Shown piece after piece: positions 45,512-52,773 of a stretch of 64,000 nt of DNA (the first letter of the stretch is position 1; every line of letters begins with the position of its first letter). The notes under the pieces are model-generated. The model was not told the origin of the DNA and did no database searches. It saw nothing but the letters and a program-made list of their open reading frames with translations. Source of the DNA: an uncultured Collinsella sp. (GTDB lineage: Bacteria > Actinomycetota > Coriobacteriia > Coriobacteriales > Coriobacteriaceae); assembly GCA_902493145.1 (NCBI GenBank), contig CABUOA010000007.1:1-64000 (forward strand), in the 5' to 3' direction. Both the position numbers and the translations under genes were made by a program.

Positions 45512-45771
45512 GCGTGCATTTTTGGGAGTATTCAGCAAGCTCTGAAAAATGCATAACGTTGTGAATGGGCCGCAGTGGCCCGCAGACGCCCATCGACAGC
45601 CCTTGTGGGCGGGCTATCGATGAGCGGAGGGGGCTGCCACCGCGTTTTTGGTTTGCGACGACCTGCAACACTGCTGTAACCGCGTCGCTTTGCCGTTTGC
45701 GATGGGGCTGACGGGGTCCACGGTGCTGAATACTCCGTATTTTGCACGGTCCAAGGTGGGGTACCCTGAGA
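45512..45771. repeat. Family C element, copy 2
   Basis: GCGTGCA...GGGAGTATTCAGCA (45512-45536) is inverted at 45724-45747 (TGCTGAATACTCC...TTGCAC). As in copy 1 the right end continues with CGGTCCAAGGTGGGGTACC. The interior differs from copy 1. An AT-rich tail (45775-45840) follows, again upstream of a gene on the plus strand (45958). No protein gene is supported in 45439-45957. Confidence 0.75.
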
Positions 45772-45957
45772 CGAAGCAAATAGATGCCTCATATTTATGC
45801 AGATACCGATAGGATTTATGCAAGATTGGGACTGTAAACCGAGCGCGTGCACAAAACCGGTGCGGGGACGTCTGGAGTCGGCTCGGTTTCTAGAGTATTG
45901 CACGTGCAGAAAGGTTAAAATCGGGGCTCGGTCTTAGTTTTACTTGGAAGGATGCAT

Positions 45958-47001
45958 ATGGCTTCTAATGTTGATGCTTCTCTAGAGGAGACGCTCTCCT
46001 ATATTACTGACCAGTTGAAGACGCTGACTTCTATTGCTTCACCTACGGGCTATACCCGTGCGGCTACTGACTATCTAATGGAAACGTTGCGCGATATGGG
46101 CTTTGGCCCCGAGCGCTCCAATAAGGGCAACGTGTTGGTTGAGCTTGGCGGCGAGGGCGAGCCGCTCGTATTGGCGAGCCATGTCGATACCCTGGGCGCC
46201 ATGGTGCGCTCCATCAAGGACAATGGTCGCCTGCGTCCCACGACGCTTGGCGGGCATCAGTGGTCTACGGCCGATGGCGAGAACTGCACCGTTTACACGC
46301 GCGATGGCAATGTCTACACGGGTGTGGTTCTCAATACCGAGCCTTCGGCGCATGTGGCCGATGAGCCGGTCAAGACCATCGAGAAGAACATGGAAATCCT
46401 GCTCGACGAGAACGTCGACAGCAAGGACGACGTGCTCGAGCTGGGCATTCAGGCTGGAGACATCATCGCTATGGATCCGCGCACCACGGTGACGGAGAGC
46501 GGCTACATCAAGAGCCGCTTCCTTGACGACAAGCTGTCCGCGTCGATTCTGCTGGGTCTGGCTCGCGCCGTTGCTGACGGCGAGGTGACGCTCTCGCGCA
46601 AGGTGTCACTGCTCTTTACCGTGTACGAGGAGGTCGGTCACGGCGGCGCCTTTGTGCCGGCCGACACGCGCGAGATGATCAGCGTGGACATGGGCTGCGT
46701 GGGCGACGATCTGGGCTGCACCGAGCGCATGGTTTCGATCTGCGCCAAGGATTCGGGCGGTCCGTACAACTACGACCTGGTGACGACGCTGTCCAACATC
46801 GCGCGCGAGCTTGAGCTCGACTACGCGATCGATGTGTATCCGCACTACGGCTCCGACGTCGAGGCCACGCTCTCGGCCGGCTACGACATTCGCCATGGTC
46901 TGATCGGCCCCGGCGTGTACGCGAGCCACAACTACGAGCGCAGCCACATCGACGGTGTGCGTAACACCTTTGAGCTGGTCCGCGCCTACGTGCAGCGCTA
47001 A
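45958..47001 (+). CDS. M42-family metallopeptidase
   Basis: A 347-residue cytosolic aminopeptidase of the M42/M28 clan, usually a large self-compartmentalised complex. The metal ligands can be placed: His in LASHVDTLGAMV, Asp in RFLDDKLSASILLG, the Glu pair in YEEVGHGGA, Asp in SVDMGCVGDD, and His in ASHNYERSHIDG. The central loop (LRPTTLGGHQW) is typical of M42. ATG 45958 has AAGGA five bases upstream; ATG 45952 lies too close to the ribosome site. A terminator follows 36 bases after the stop. It probably trims peptides for amino-acid use; substrate preference is not predictable. Confidence 0.92.
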   Translation: MASNVDASLEETLSYITDQLKTLTSIASPTGYTRAATDYLMETLRDMGFGPERSNKGNVLVELGGEGEPLVLASHVDTLGAMVRSIKDNGRLRPTTLGGHQWSTADGENCTVYTRDGNVYTGVVLNTEPSAHVADEPVKTIEKNMEILLDENVDSKDDVLELGIQAGDIIAMDPRTTVTESGYIKSRFLDDKLSASILLGLARAVADGEVTLSRKVSLLFTVYEEVGHGGAFVPADTREMISVDMGCVGDDLGCTERMVSICAKDSGGPYNYDLVTTLSNIARELELDYAIDVYPHYGSDVEATLSAGYDIRHGLIGPGVYASHNYERSHIDGVRNTFELVRAYVQR

Positions 47002-47036
47002 GGAAGCAGTTTGCGACTCGGCTGACCAATCGCTAA

Positions 47037-47060
47037 GGCCCGATTTCTCGGGCCTTTTTT
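47037..47060 (+). terminator. Terminator of the M42 peptidase gene
   Basis: GGCCCGA (47037-47043) pairs with TCGGGCC (47048-47054) around TTTC, followed by TTTTTT. Confidence 0.9.
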
Positions 47061-47070
47061 CGCTTTAGGT

Positions 47071-47122
47071 CGTTTAGTATTATGATGTAAGTAATCTATT
47101 AACTAAACGCGTAAATTACTTA
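47071..47122 (+). promoter_or_regulatory. Two interleaved inverted repeats before the HipA-like gene
   Basis: CGTTTAGT (47071-47078) is complementary to ACTAAACG (47102-47109). TAAGTAAT (47088-47095) is complementary to ATTACTTA (47115-47122). The stretch is AT-rich and contains TATTAT, a possible -10. The start codon at 47140 is 17 bases on. The arrangement fits autoregulation by the HTH of the encoded protein. Confidence 0.6.
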
Positions 47123-47139
47123 ACGAGGTGATGCGGTGT

Positions 47140-48513
47140 ATGGATACGTCTGAGTACTTATCTATGGGTGATGCCGCCCGCCTGTTGGGCGTTACGAAAG
47201 CCCGCATATCGCAACTTGCCGCATCGGGGACGCTTGTGTGCGATATTGTGGGCGGCCGGAAGATGGTCGAGTACAATTCTGCGACCGCCTACCAAAAGGT
47301 CCGCAAGCGAGGACGCCGTCCTGCGGCCGATGTGGGACGCAAGTTTACGCTGATGTCGGCCGACCATGAGGTCGCGCATGTCTCATTTGATCCGACGCGT
47401 GAGTTTCCCTTCGAAATCGCCGAGGTCCTCGATGCGCAACGAATGCCGTTTGGCACATGCTCGAGCTCTTCTCCTACGGTGAATAAACGGGAGCTCAACG
47501 TGTGGTGGAGCCATCGGTCGGTGCCTGACGTCCGCCCTGGACTCGTCTCGCGCTATCGTGAACTGGGAATTGCCAGTGGCATCGAGGTTCCGGTTCGGTG
47601 CCTGGGCTTATCGCTTTCGGATTGTTATTGGCTGCGGCCGGCCGATTGCGCCGAACTCAAATGGCAAAGCATCAATTACTTTGAGAACGAATTTGAGCGA
47701 TCGGCGCCCGAAGAGCGTTCGGGTTGGCTGGAAGGCATCGGTCTAAAAAATCCGGATAACACGTCCGAGGGCGAGCTCCCTAAATCGTGGATGATCCGAA
47801 ACGGCATTCGCGTTTTGGCTAAAGGGTGCGGGATGGACGATCAGCGTCCCTTTAACGAGGCGGTTGCAACGGCTCTACATCGTCGCTTGCTTTCCAAGGG
47901 GGAGTTTGTTCCTTACACGGTTGAGCGCATATTCGATGGCCCTGTGTGTCTGTGCGACGACTTTCTTGACGGCCGCGAGGAATACGTTCCGGCTGTTTAC
48001 GTTAAGGGCGTACTTGGTAGTCAGCGGGGAAACTCGACATACGACCGGTACTGTTGCTACCTCGGCAAGCATGGTACCGATGAGGCCGCTGTGAGAAGGT
48101 CTATGTCGCAGATGATTGTCTGCGATGCCCTTTTGGCCAACAGCGACCGCCATTGGCGAAACTTCGGCATCATCCGCAATGTCGATACCCTGGAGATAAA
48201 ACCTGCTCCGCTGTTCGATAGCGGCAACTGTCTGTGGTATAACGTGCCAACTGTCGTGCTCGCAGCTGGGGAGTTTGGGTTTTCCGCTAAGCCGTTTGGG
48301 CCCGACCCTTCCGTCCAGCTGGCGCTTGCGGACTCGCTCGATTGGTTCGATTCATCGCGGCTCAACGGATTTGTTGATGAGGCGATCGAGATTCTTTCGC
48401 AGAGCAAATGGGCCACGGCGGAGGGTCGACTCGAGGCCATCCGCCGCGGCCTCGAGCGTCGCGTAATCGAGGTTGGTGCCGCTGTTGAGGCACTTCGACA
48501 CGTGCAACGATAA
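47140..48513 (+). CDS. HipA-like kinase domain fused to an N-terminal excisionase-type HTH
   Basis: A 457-residue protein. Residues about 5-55 form a MerR/excisionase-like helix-turn-helix (LSMGDAARLLGVTKARISQL, with a GGRKMVEY wing). The C-terminal half looks like the HipA kinase fold: catalytic loop NSDRHWRNFG (Asn334-Asp336-His338) and metal-binding Asp360 in PLFDSGN. HipA toxins phosphorylate tRNA synthetases and normally depend on a separate HipB-type HTH protein; here an HTH is part of the same chain and no hipB gene is next to it. ATG 47140 follows GAGGTG; GTG 47128 and ATG 47131 are alternatives. Interleaved dyads upstream support self-control. Target and toxicity are unknown. Confidence 0.78.
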   Translation: MDTSEYLSMGDAARLLGVTKARISQLAASGTLVCDIVGGRKMVEYNSATAYQKVRKRGRRPAADVGRKFTLMSADHEVAHVSFDPTREFPFEIAEVLDAQRMPFGTCSSSSPTVNKRELNVWWSHRSVPDVRPGLVSRYRELGIASGIEVPVRCLGLSLSDCYWLRPADCAELKWQSINYFENEFERSAPEERSGWLEGIGLKNPDNTSEGELPKSWMIRNGIRVLAKGCGMDDQRPFNEAVATALHRRLLSKGEFVPYTVERIFDGPVCLCDDFLDGREEYVPAVYVKGVLGSQRGNSTYDRYCCYLGKHGTDEAAVRRSMSQMIVCDALLANSDRHWRNFGIIRNVDTLEIKPAPLFDSGNCLWYNVPTVVLAAGEFGFSAKPFGPDPSVQLALADSLDWFDSSRLNGFVDEAIEILSQSKWATAEGRLEAIRRGLERRVIEVGAAVEALRHVQR

Positions 48514-48521
48514 GCCCGCGG

Positions 48522-49622
48522 CTACTTAAGCGCGCCGGTCACGGTGCCGCCGCCCAGGACGATGTCGCCGCGATAGACTACAACGGCTTGGCCGGGGGCG
48601 ATGGCGCGCTGCGGCTCGTCAAAGGTCAGCAACATTTGCCCGTCTTCGCCGCACGTAAGGATCGCTGCCTGGTCTTTCTGTCGGTAGCGGTACTTGGCGC
48701 CCACGCGGATGCCGCCGGCATCCAGCTCGGCCTCCATGCGGTCGGCAGGGGCGCTCCAGATCCAGTCGTTGGCCGTGAGCGCCGTGGCCGTCAGGTCCTC
48801 GGCCTCGCCCAGATGCACGGTGTTGTTAGCGGCGTCGACGCCCGTCACATACACAGGATGCGCCATCGCGACGCCCAGGCCTTTGCGCTGGCCGATGGTG
48901 TAGCGCAGCGCGCCGTTGTGGCGCCCGACCACGCTGCCGTCGCGCCACACAATGTCGCCCGGTGCAGCGGGATGTCCGCAGCGGCGCTCGATATAGCCCG
49001 CGTAGTTACCGTCTGGAATAAAGCAGATGTCCTCGCTTTCGGCCTTCTGGGCGTTGGTAAAGCCCTGCTCGGCGGCTATGCGGCGCACGTCGCGCTCTTT
49101 GTCTAGGCCTGCCAGCGGAAAGATCGTGTGCGCCAGGCGCTCCTGCGTGAGCGAATACAAAAAGTAGCTTTGGTCCTTTTTAGGGTCCTCGCCGCGATGC
49201 AGCTGCCAGGTGCCGTCTGCCGCCTGGCTTGTTTTGGCGTAATGGCCCGTGGCGATGTAGTCGCAGCCCATATCCAGCGCCGCATCCAGCAACGCGCCAA
49301 ACTTAATATGGCGGTTGCAGATGATGCACGGGTTGGGCGTCAGCCCCTCCTGGTAGGCGTTCACAAAGCGCTCGATCACGTTGCGGTCGAAGGTTTGCTG
49401 CAAGTCGAGCACGTGATGGGGTATCCCCAGGCGCTCGGCGACGGCCTTTGCATCGGCGATGTCGCGGTCGACCTTACTCATGCCCGTGGTGGGATCGGGC
49501 GCGGGGCAGGTGAGGCGCATGGTGGCACCGACACATTCGTAACCCTGACTTTTGAGCAGATACGCGGTCACGCTGGAATCGACGCCGCCGCTCATGGCGA
49601 CGAGCACGCGCTTGTTGTGCAT
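48522..49622 (-). CDS. mnmA: tRNA-specific 2-thiouridylase
   Basis: A 366-residue cytosolic enzyme that puts sulfur on U34 of tRNA Lys, Glu and Gln. The PP-loop SGGVDSS (about 10-16) binds ATP. The two catalytic cysteines are in NPCIICNRHIKF (about Cys98-101) and SEDICFIPDG (about 200). ATGHYAKT and RYTIGQRKGLG are further family signatures. AAGGAG precedes ATG 49622. It ends 9 bases from the convergent HipA-like gene. The cysteine synthase gene lies upstream on the same strand, though a terminator stands between them; the link to sulfur supply is sensible but no cysteine desulfurase is present here. Confidence 0.96.
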   Translation of the reverse strand: MHNKRVLVAMSGGVDSSVTAYLLKSQGYECVGATMRLTCPAPDPTTGMSKVDRDIADAKAVAERLGIPHHVLDLQQTFDRNVIERFVNAYQEGLTPNPCIICNRHIKFGALLDAALDMGCDYIATGHYAKTSQAADGTWQLHRGEDPKKDQSYFLYSLTQERLAHTIFPLAGLDKERDVRRIAAEQGFTNAQKAESEDICFIPDGNYAGYIERRCGHPAAPGDIVWRDGSVVGRHNGALRYTIGQRKGLGVAMAHPVYVTGVDAANNTVHLGEAEDLTATALTANDWIWSAPADRMEAELDAGGIRVGAKYRYRQKDQAAILTCGEDGQMLLTFDEPQRAIAPGQAVVVYRGDIVLGGGTVTGALK

Positions 49623-49650
49623 GGGGAGGTTCTCCTTGGTGGCATGTGGC

Positions 49651-49690
49651 CAAAAAAGAAAAGCGGCGCGGGAGGCTGGTTCCGCGCCGC
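49651..49690 (-). terminator. Terminator of cysK
   Basis: On the minus strand GCGGCGCGG pairs with CCGCGCCGC (plus positions 49682-49690 and 49663-49671), followed by TTTTCTTTTTT. It separates cysK from mnmA. Confidence 0.85.
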
Positions 49691-49802
49691 AGACATTGTA
49701 GCAAGTTCGGGCGTCCTGTGGGACACCCTGTTGGGATGAGCTCAGGCTGCCAGAAGAGAGGGGAGACCGGCGTGCCTTGGACTCGTTCTAAGAACGAGAG
49801 CT

Positions 49803-50741
49803 CTAGTCCTGGAAGAGTGCCGTGGACAGGTAGCGCTCGCCGGTGTCGGCGAGCAGCGCCACGATGGTCTTGCCCTCGTTCTCGGGGCGCTTGGCCAGCT
49901 GCAGGGCGGCCCACACAGCGGCGCCGGACGAAATGCCCACGAGCACGCCCTCCTTGTGGCCCACGGCGCGGCCGGTGGCAAAGGCGTCGTCGTTCTCGAC
50001 GGGGATGATCTCGTCGTAGACCTGGGTGTCGAGGACGTCGGGCACAAAGCCGGCACCGATACCCTGGATCTTATGCGGGCCGGCCTGGCCCTTGGAGAGC
50101 ACCGGGGAGGTGGCGGGCTCGACGGCGACGACCTGAATCTCGGGGTTTTGCTCCTTGAGGAACTCGCCCACGCCGGTCACGGTGCCGCCGGTGCCAACGC
50201 CGGCGACGAAGATGTCGACCTTGCCGTCGGTGTCGTCCCAGATCTCGGGGCCGGTCGTGGCCTTGTGGATGGCGGGGTTGGCGGGGTTCACAAACTGGCC
50301 GGCGATGATGCTGTTGGGGGTCTCCTTCTGCAGCTCCTCGGCCTTGGCGATGGCGCCCTTCATGCCTTTGGAGCCGTCGGTGAGCACGAGCTGTGCGCCG
50401 TATGCCTGCATGAGCTTGCGGCGCTCGACGGACATGGTCTCGGGCATAGTGATGATCACCTTGTAGCCGCGGGCCGCCGCCACCGAGGCGATGCCGACGC
50501 CGGTGTTGCCACTCGTGGGCTCGATGATGGTGTAGTCGCCACCGCGCACGAGCTTGCCGGCCTTCTCGGCCTCGTCAATCATGTTCTTGGCGACGCGGTC
50601 TTTGACGGACCCGGCGGGGTTGAAGTATTCCAATTTGACGAGCACACGGGCCTTGAGGTCCTCGTCGGCCTCGAAGTGGGTGAGCTCCAGAAGCGGGGTG
50701 TGGCCGATAAGCTGATCGATGGACGTGTAAACATTGCTCAT
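49803..50741 (-). CDS. cysK: Cysteine synthase A (O-acetylserine sulfhydrylase)
   Basis: A 312-residue PLP enzyme that makes cysteine from O-acetylserine and sulfide. Lys47 in NPAGSVKDR binds [14 protein letters not shown] (about 75) binds the substrate carboxylate; [12 protein letters not shown] binds the PLP phosphate; the C-terminal [10 protein letters not shown] segment is also standard. Length and motifs match CysK; CBS-type enzymes are longer. ATG 50741 has GGAGG eight bases upstream. It is divergent from an Rrf2-family regulator gene, which is the arrangement of CymR-type control of cysteine metabolism. Confidence 0.96.
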   Translation of the reverse strand: MSNVYTSIDQLIGHTPLLELTHFEADEDLKARVLVKLEYFNPAGSVKDRVAKNMIDEAEKAGKLVRGGDYTIIEPTSGNTGVGIASVAAARGYKVIITMPETMSVERRKLMQAYGAQLVLTDGSKGMKGAIAKAEELQKETPNSIIAGQFVNPANPAIHKATTGPEIWDDTDGKVDIFVAGVGTGGTVTGVGEFLKEQNPEIQVVAVEPATSPVLSKGQAGPHKIQGIGAGFVPDVLDTQVYDEIIPVENDDAFATGRAVGHKEGVLVGISSGAAVWAALQLAKRPENEGKTIVALLADTGERYLSTALFQD

Positions 50742-50816
50742 GGTGAACCTCCAAAGTGTTCAAATGACTGGATACCGTGTGGTTTTACGGTGTGTGTGAC
50801 AGCGAAACCCACAAAC

Positions 50817-50846
50817 CTTATAGGTTGTTCGTTTTGCTGTTGGCAA
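50817..50846 (-). promoter_or_regulatory. cysK promoter
   Basis: On the minus strand TTGCCA (50841-50846), 18 bases and TATAAG (50817-50822) form a reasonable promoter 76 bases before cysK. The 250-base divergent gap is AT-rich. A TAGAAT at about 50954 could serve the Rrf2 gene on the other strand. Confidence 0.55.
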
Positions 50847-50994
50847 GCATAGTAGACAGTAAAGCCTAGTAACGCAATAGGAAATAGAAGATAATTACGA
50901 GTCGATTAACCATCTTGACGGGAATAGGTATTTTCAAAACCAATTTTTCGGCTAGAATTTCTACGAATTAAAAGACCGAAAGGCAGCTATATAT

Positions 50995-51423
50995 ATGTTG
51001 GTTTCCACAAAGGGCAGATATGCCCTGCGCGTTATGGTCGACCTGGCCGAGCACCAGGCGACAGGCCGTATCCCGCTTAAAGAGATTGCGGCGCGTCAGG
51101 GTATTTCGGAGAAGTACCTCGAGAATATTCTGGCTACGCTCGTGCGCGCCAACATGCTCTCGGGCATGCGCGGCAAGGGCGGCGGCTATGTGCTCACGCG
51201 CCCGCCCGAGCAGTACACGGTGGGCGAGATCTTGCGCCTGACCGAGGGCAGCCTGGCGCCGGTCGCCTGCCTGGATGGCGACTGCAAGGGTTGTTCGCGC
51301 TCTGACGAGTGCCCCACGCTCGACGTGTGGAAGAACCTGGACAAGCTTATCAACGACTACCTCGACGGTGTGACGCTCGATCAACTTGTCGCTCCCAACG
51401 AAGGTTACGACTACGTGATCTAG
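50995..51423 (+). CDS. Rrf2-family transcription regulator
   Basis: A 142-residue DNA-binding protein. The winged-helix N-terminus is typical (STKGRYALRVMVDLAEHQ, IPLKEIAARQGISEKYLENI, GMRGKGGGYVLTRPP). Four cysteines lie at 92, 97, 100 and 106 (ACLDGDCKGCSRSDECP), close to the three that hold the 2Fe-2S cluster in IscR, so an Fe-S or thiol sensor is possible; CymR lacks such a set. ATG 50995 has AAAGG eleven bases upstream, a rather long spacing in AT-rich DNA. The divergent cysK gene is its most likely target. Whether it follows the IscR or the CymR logic cannot be decided from sequence. Confidence 0.92.
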   Translation: MLVSTKGRYALRVMVDLAEHQATGRIPLKEIAARQGISEKYLENILATLVRANMLSGMRGKGGGYVLTRPPEQYTVGEILRLTEGSLAPVACLDGDCKGCSRSDECPTLDVWKNLDKLINDYLDGVTLDQLVAPNEGYDYVI

Positions 51424-51428
51424 CCCAC

Positions 51429-51459
51429 CTGCCATTTGGGGACGGGGTGGAAATGGCAG
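51429..51459. repeat. Family B hairpin after the Rrf2 gene
   Basis: CTGCCATTT (51429-51437) pairs with AAATGGCAG (51451-51459) around GGGGACGGGGTGG, followed by ATTTTCTC. It begins 6 bases after the stop and may help end the transcript. Confidence 0.82.
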
Positions 51460-51490
51460 ATTTTCTCGCCCTTTGAGACTTGGCAAATAA

Positions 51491-51523
51491 GAAGGCCGCC
51501 CATTTTTGTGATGGGCGGCCTTC
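51491..51523. terminator. Terminator between convergent genes
   Basis: GAAGGCCGCCCAT (51491-51503) pairs perfectly with ATGGGCGGCCTTC (51511-51523), loop TTTTTGT. The flanking T/A runs are short; it can serve the Rrf2 gene and the minus-strand gene ending at 51564. Confidence 0.8.
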
Positions 51524-51563
51524 GTTTTGGGCTGTTGAGACGGGCGCGGCCGGAATGGCCGTT

Positions 51564-51929
51564 TTAGCCCTCGGCGATGCTGTCGAGGATGCTGCGCATG
51601 ATGGACACCAGGATGCTGCCCATAAAGGCCGATCCAAAGCTGGCGATGGAGATACCCGCGCCCAGCAGATTGACCGACAGATAGCTGGCCAGCTCGAGCA
51701 TAAAGCTGTTGACTACGAGCTGAAAAATACCCAGCGTAATGATCGTGAGCGGCAGCGAGATAACCGTCAGGAACGGCTTGACGAGCGAATCGACGATGTT
51801 CAGGAACAGTCCCACGAAGGCGAAACAGACCCAGGCCTCGGCAAAACCGAAGGGCTGGATGCCGGGGACGAGGAACGTGGCGATCGCGATGGCGATCGAA
51901 GTAAAGAGCCAGTTAAGCATAAAGCGCAT
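51564..51929 (-). CDS. Phage-holin-family (YvlD-like) small membrane protein
   Basis: A 121-residue membrane protein with four hydrophobic segments: residues about 1-22, 29-48, 52-80 and 90-118. The sequence FVGLFLNIVDSLVKPFLTVI, then SLPLTIITLGIFQLVVN is the hallmark of the YvlD/4-TMS holin superfamily IV. These chromosomal proteins are not phage holins as such; their job is unclear, with links to envelope stress in some bacteria. AAAGGA lies nine bases before ATG 51929. It is transcribed alone, away from the YerC-like gene. Confidence 0.88.
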   Translation of the reverse strand: MRFMLNWLFTSIAIAIATFLVPGIQPFGFAEAWVCFAFVGLFLNIVDSLVKPFLTVISLPLTIITLGIFQLVVNSFMLELASYLSVNLLGAGISIASFGSAFMGSILVSIMRSILDSIAEG

Positions 51930-52117
51930 GGTGTGAATCCTTTCTTGCGCAGGGTGCGTTGGTGTCGAGTGAAGCGGTTTGCTGCGGCAGCTTGGACGGC
52001 TGCGCGGGTGTGCCGCCTTGTTCGGCCGCCCATTGTCTCAAATATTCGTGGAGCTTACGTGCGCATTCGGTTTCAAAACGGCGTTCGTCCTGAAAAACGC
52101 GCCGCTGGCAGAGAGTC

Positions 52118-52148
52118 TTGTCGCTTTAGTTTGGTGGTGTGCTACACT
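52118..52148 (+). promoter_or_regulatory. Extended -10 promoter of the YerC-like gene
   Basis: TGCTACACT (52140-52148) is an extended -10 (TGnTACACT). TTGTCG (52118-52123) stands 19 bases up. The transcript would have a leader of about 100 bases. The remaining divergent gap (51930-52117) shows nothing else recognisable. Confidence 0.5.
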
Positions 52149-52253
52149 GCTACGGGCAAAAGCCACAGGCGTTGCCCTATTGCATAGAACGGGCGAACGA
52201 TGCCCGATGTCAGTATCAACTTCGATGCCTTATGGCGGGTTTGGCGGTGATCG

Positions 52254-52553
52254 ATGAATATCGAGAACATGTTTGACAAGCCTGATGTCAAGCAGCTGGT
52301 CCACGCATTTAGTCTTTTGGATGACGAGAAGGATATCCAGGCGTTTTTGACCGATATCTGCACGCCGCGCGAGATCTGCGATCTTTCGCAACGTCTGCAG
52401 GTTGCGCGTTATCTGGATGAGGGCGAGCCTTATGTTGAGGTTCAGGCCCGCACCGGCGCTTCGTCCACTACGGTGAGCCGCGTGTCCAAGGCACTCAACG
52501 GCGAGTACGGCGGCTATCGCAAGATCCTCATCAAGCTGGAGGATGGCGAGTAG
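52254..52553 (+). CDS. YerC/YecD-family (TrpR-like) DNA-binding protein
   Basis: A 99-residue helical protein of the TrpR superfamily, YerC/YecD group. The family pattern is clear: FLTDICTPREICDLSQRLQVARYL followed by the helix-turn-helix EVQARTGASSTTVSRVSKAL and the short GEYGGYRKIL tail. YerC-type proteins are thought to be repressors, but ligand and targets are unknown; unlike TrpR there is no clear tryptophan pocket by eye. ATG 52254 has only a weak GGTGAT ribosome site. It ends in a terminator and a family B element. addB starts 220 bases later and may have its own promoter. Confidence 0.9.
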   Translation: MNIENMFDKPDVKQLVHAFSLLDDEKDIQAFLTDICTPREICDLSQRLQVARYLDEGEPYVEVQARTGASSTTVSRVSKALNGEYGGYRKILIKLEDGE

Positions 52554-52579
52554 GCCAGCGGTAAAAACGAATTGCGCAG

Positions 52580-52605
52580 AACCGTCCCTTCGGGGGCGGT
52601 TTTTT
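52580..52605 (+). terminator. Terminator of the YerC-like gene
   Basis: AACCGTCCC (52580-52588) pairs with GGGGCGGTT (52593-52601) around TTCG and is followed by more T residues to 52605. Confidence 0.9.
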
Positions 52606-52606
52606 G

Positions 52607-52687
52607 ATCCTTTGGGGACGGAGGAAAACGGATCACTGGGTTAGACTGACCTCCTCGGTGATCCATTTTCCTCCGTCTCCAAGGGGT
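52607..52687. repeat. Family B paired hairpins
   Basis: Two units with arms TGATCC/GGATCA and TGATCC/GGGTCA stand in opposite order: a TTTGGGGACGGAGGAAAAC loop in the first and ATTTTCCTCCGTCTCCAAG in the second. The two units also pair with each other over nearly 30 bp. The loop is the complement of the one at 38599. Confidence 0.87.
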
Positions 52688-52773
52688 CAAATCTGTTGGC
52701 GTGGGGCAAATCTGTCCGCGCGGGCGGGTAGGATGGAAACATTGAATATTGCGAACGGTTTGAGTGGAGGACC

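Noticed and set aside
50742..50994. T-box or SAM riboswitch ahead of cysK
   Set aside because: No T-box sequence, specifier stem or SAM-type core was recognised. The gap looks like a divergent promoter region.
51564..51929. Prophage holin
   Set aside because: No phage genes surround it; the sequence fits chromosomal YvlD-like proteins.
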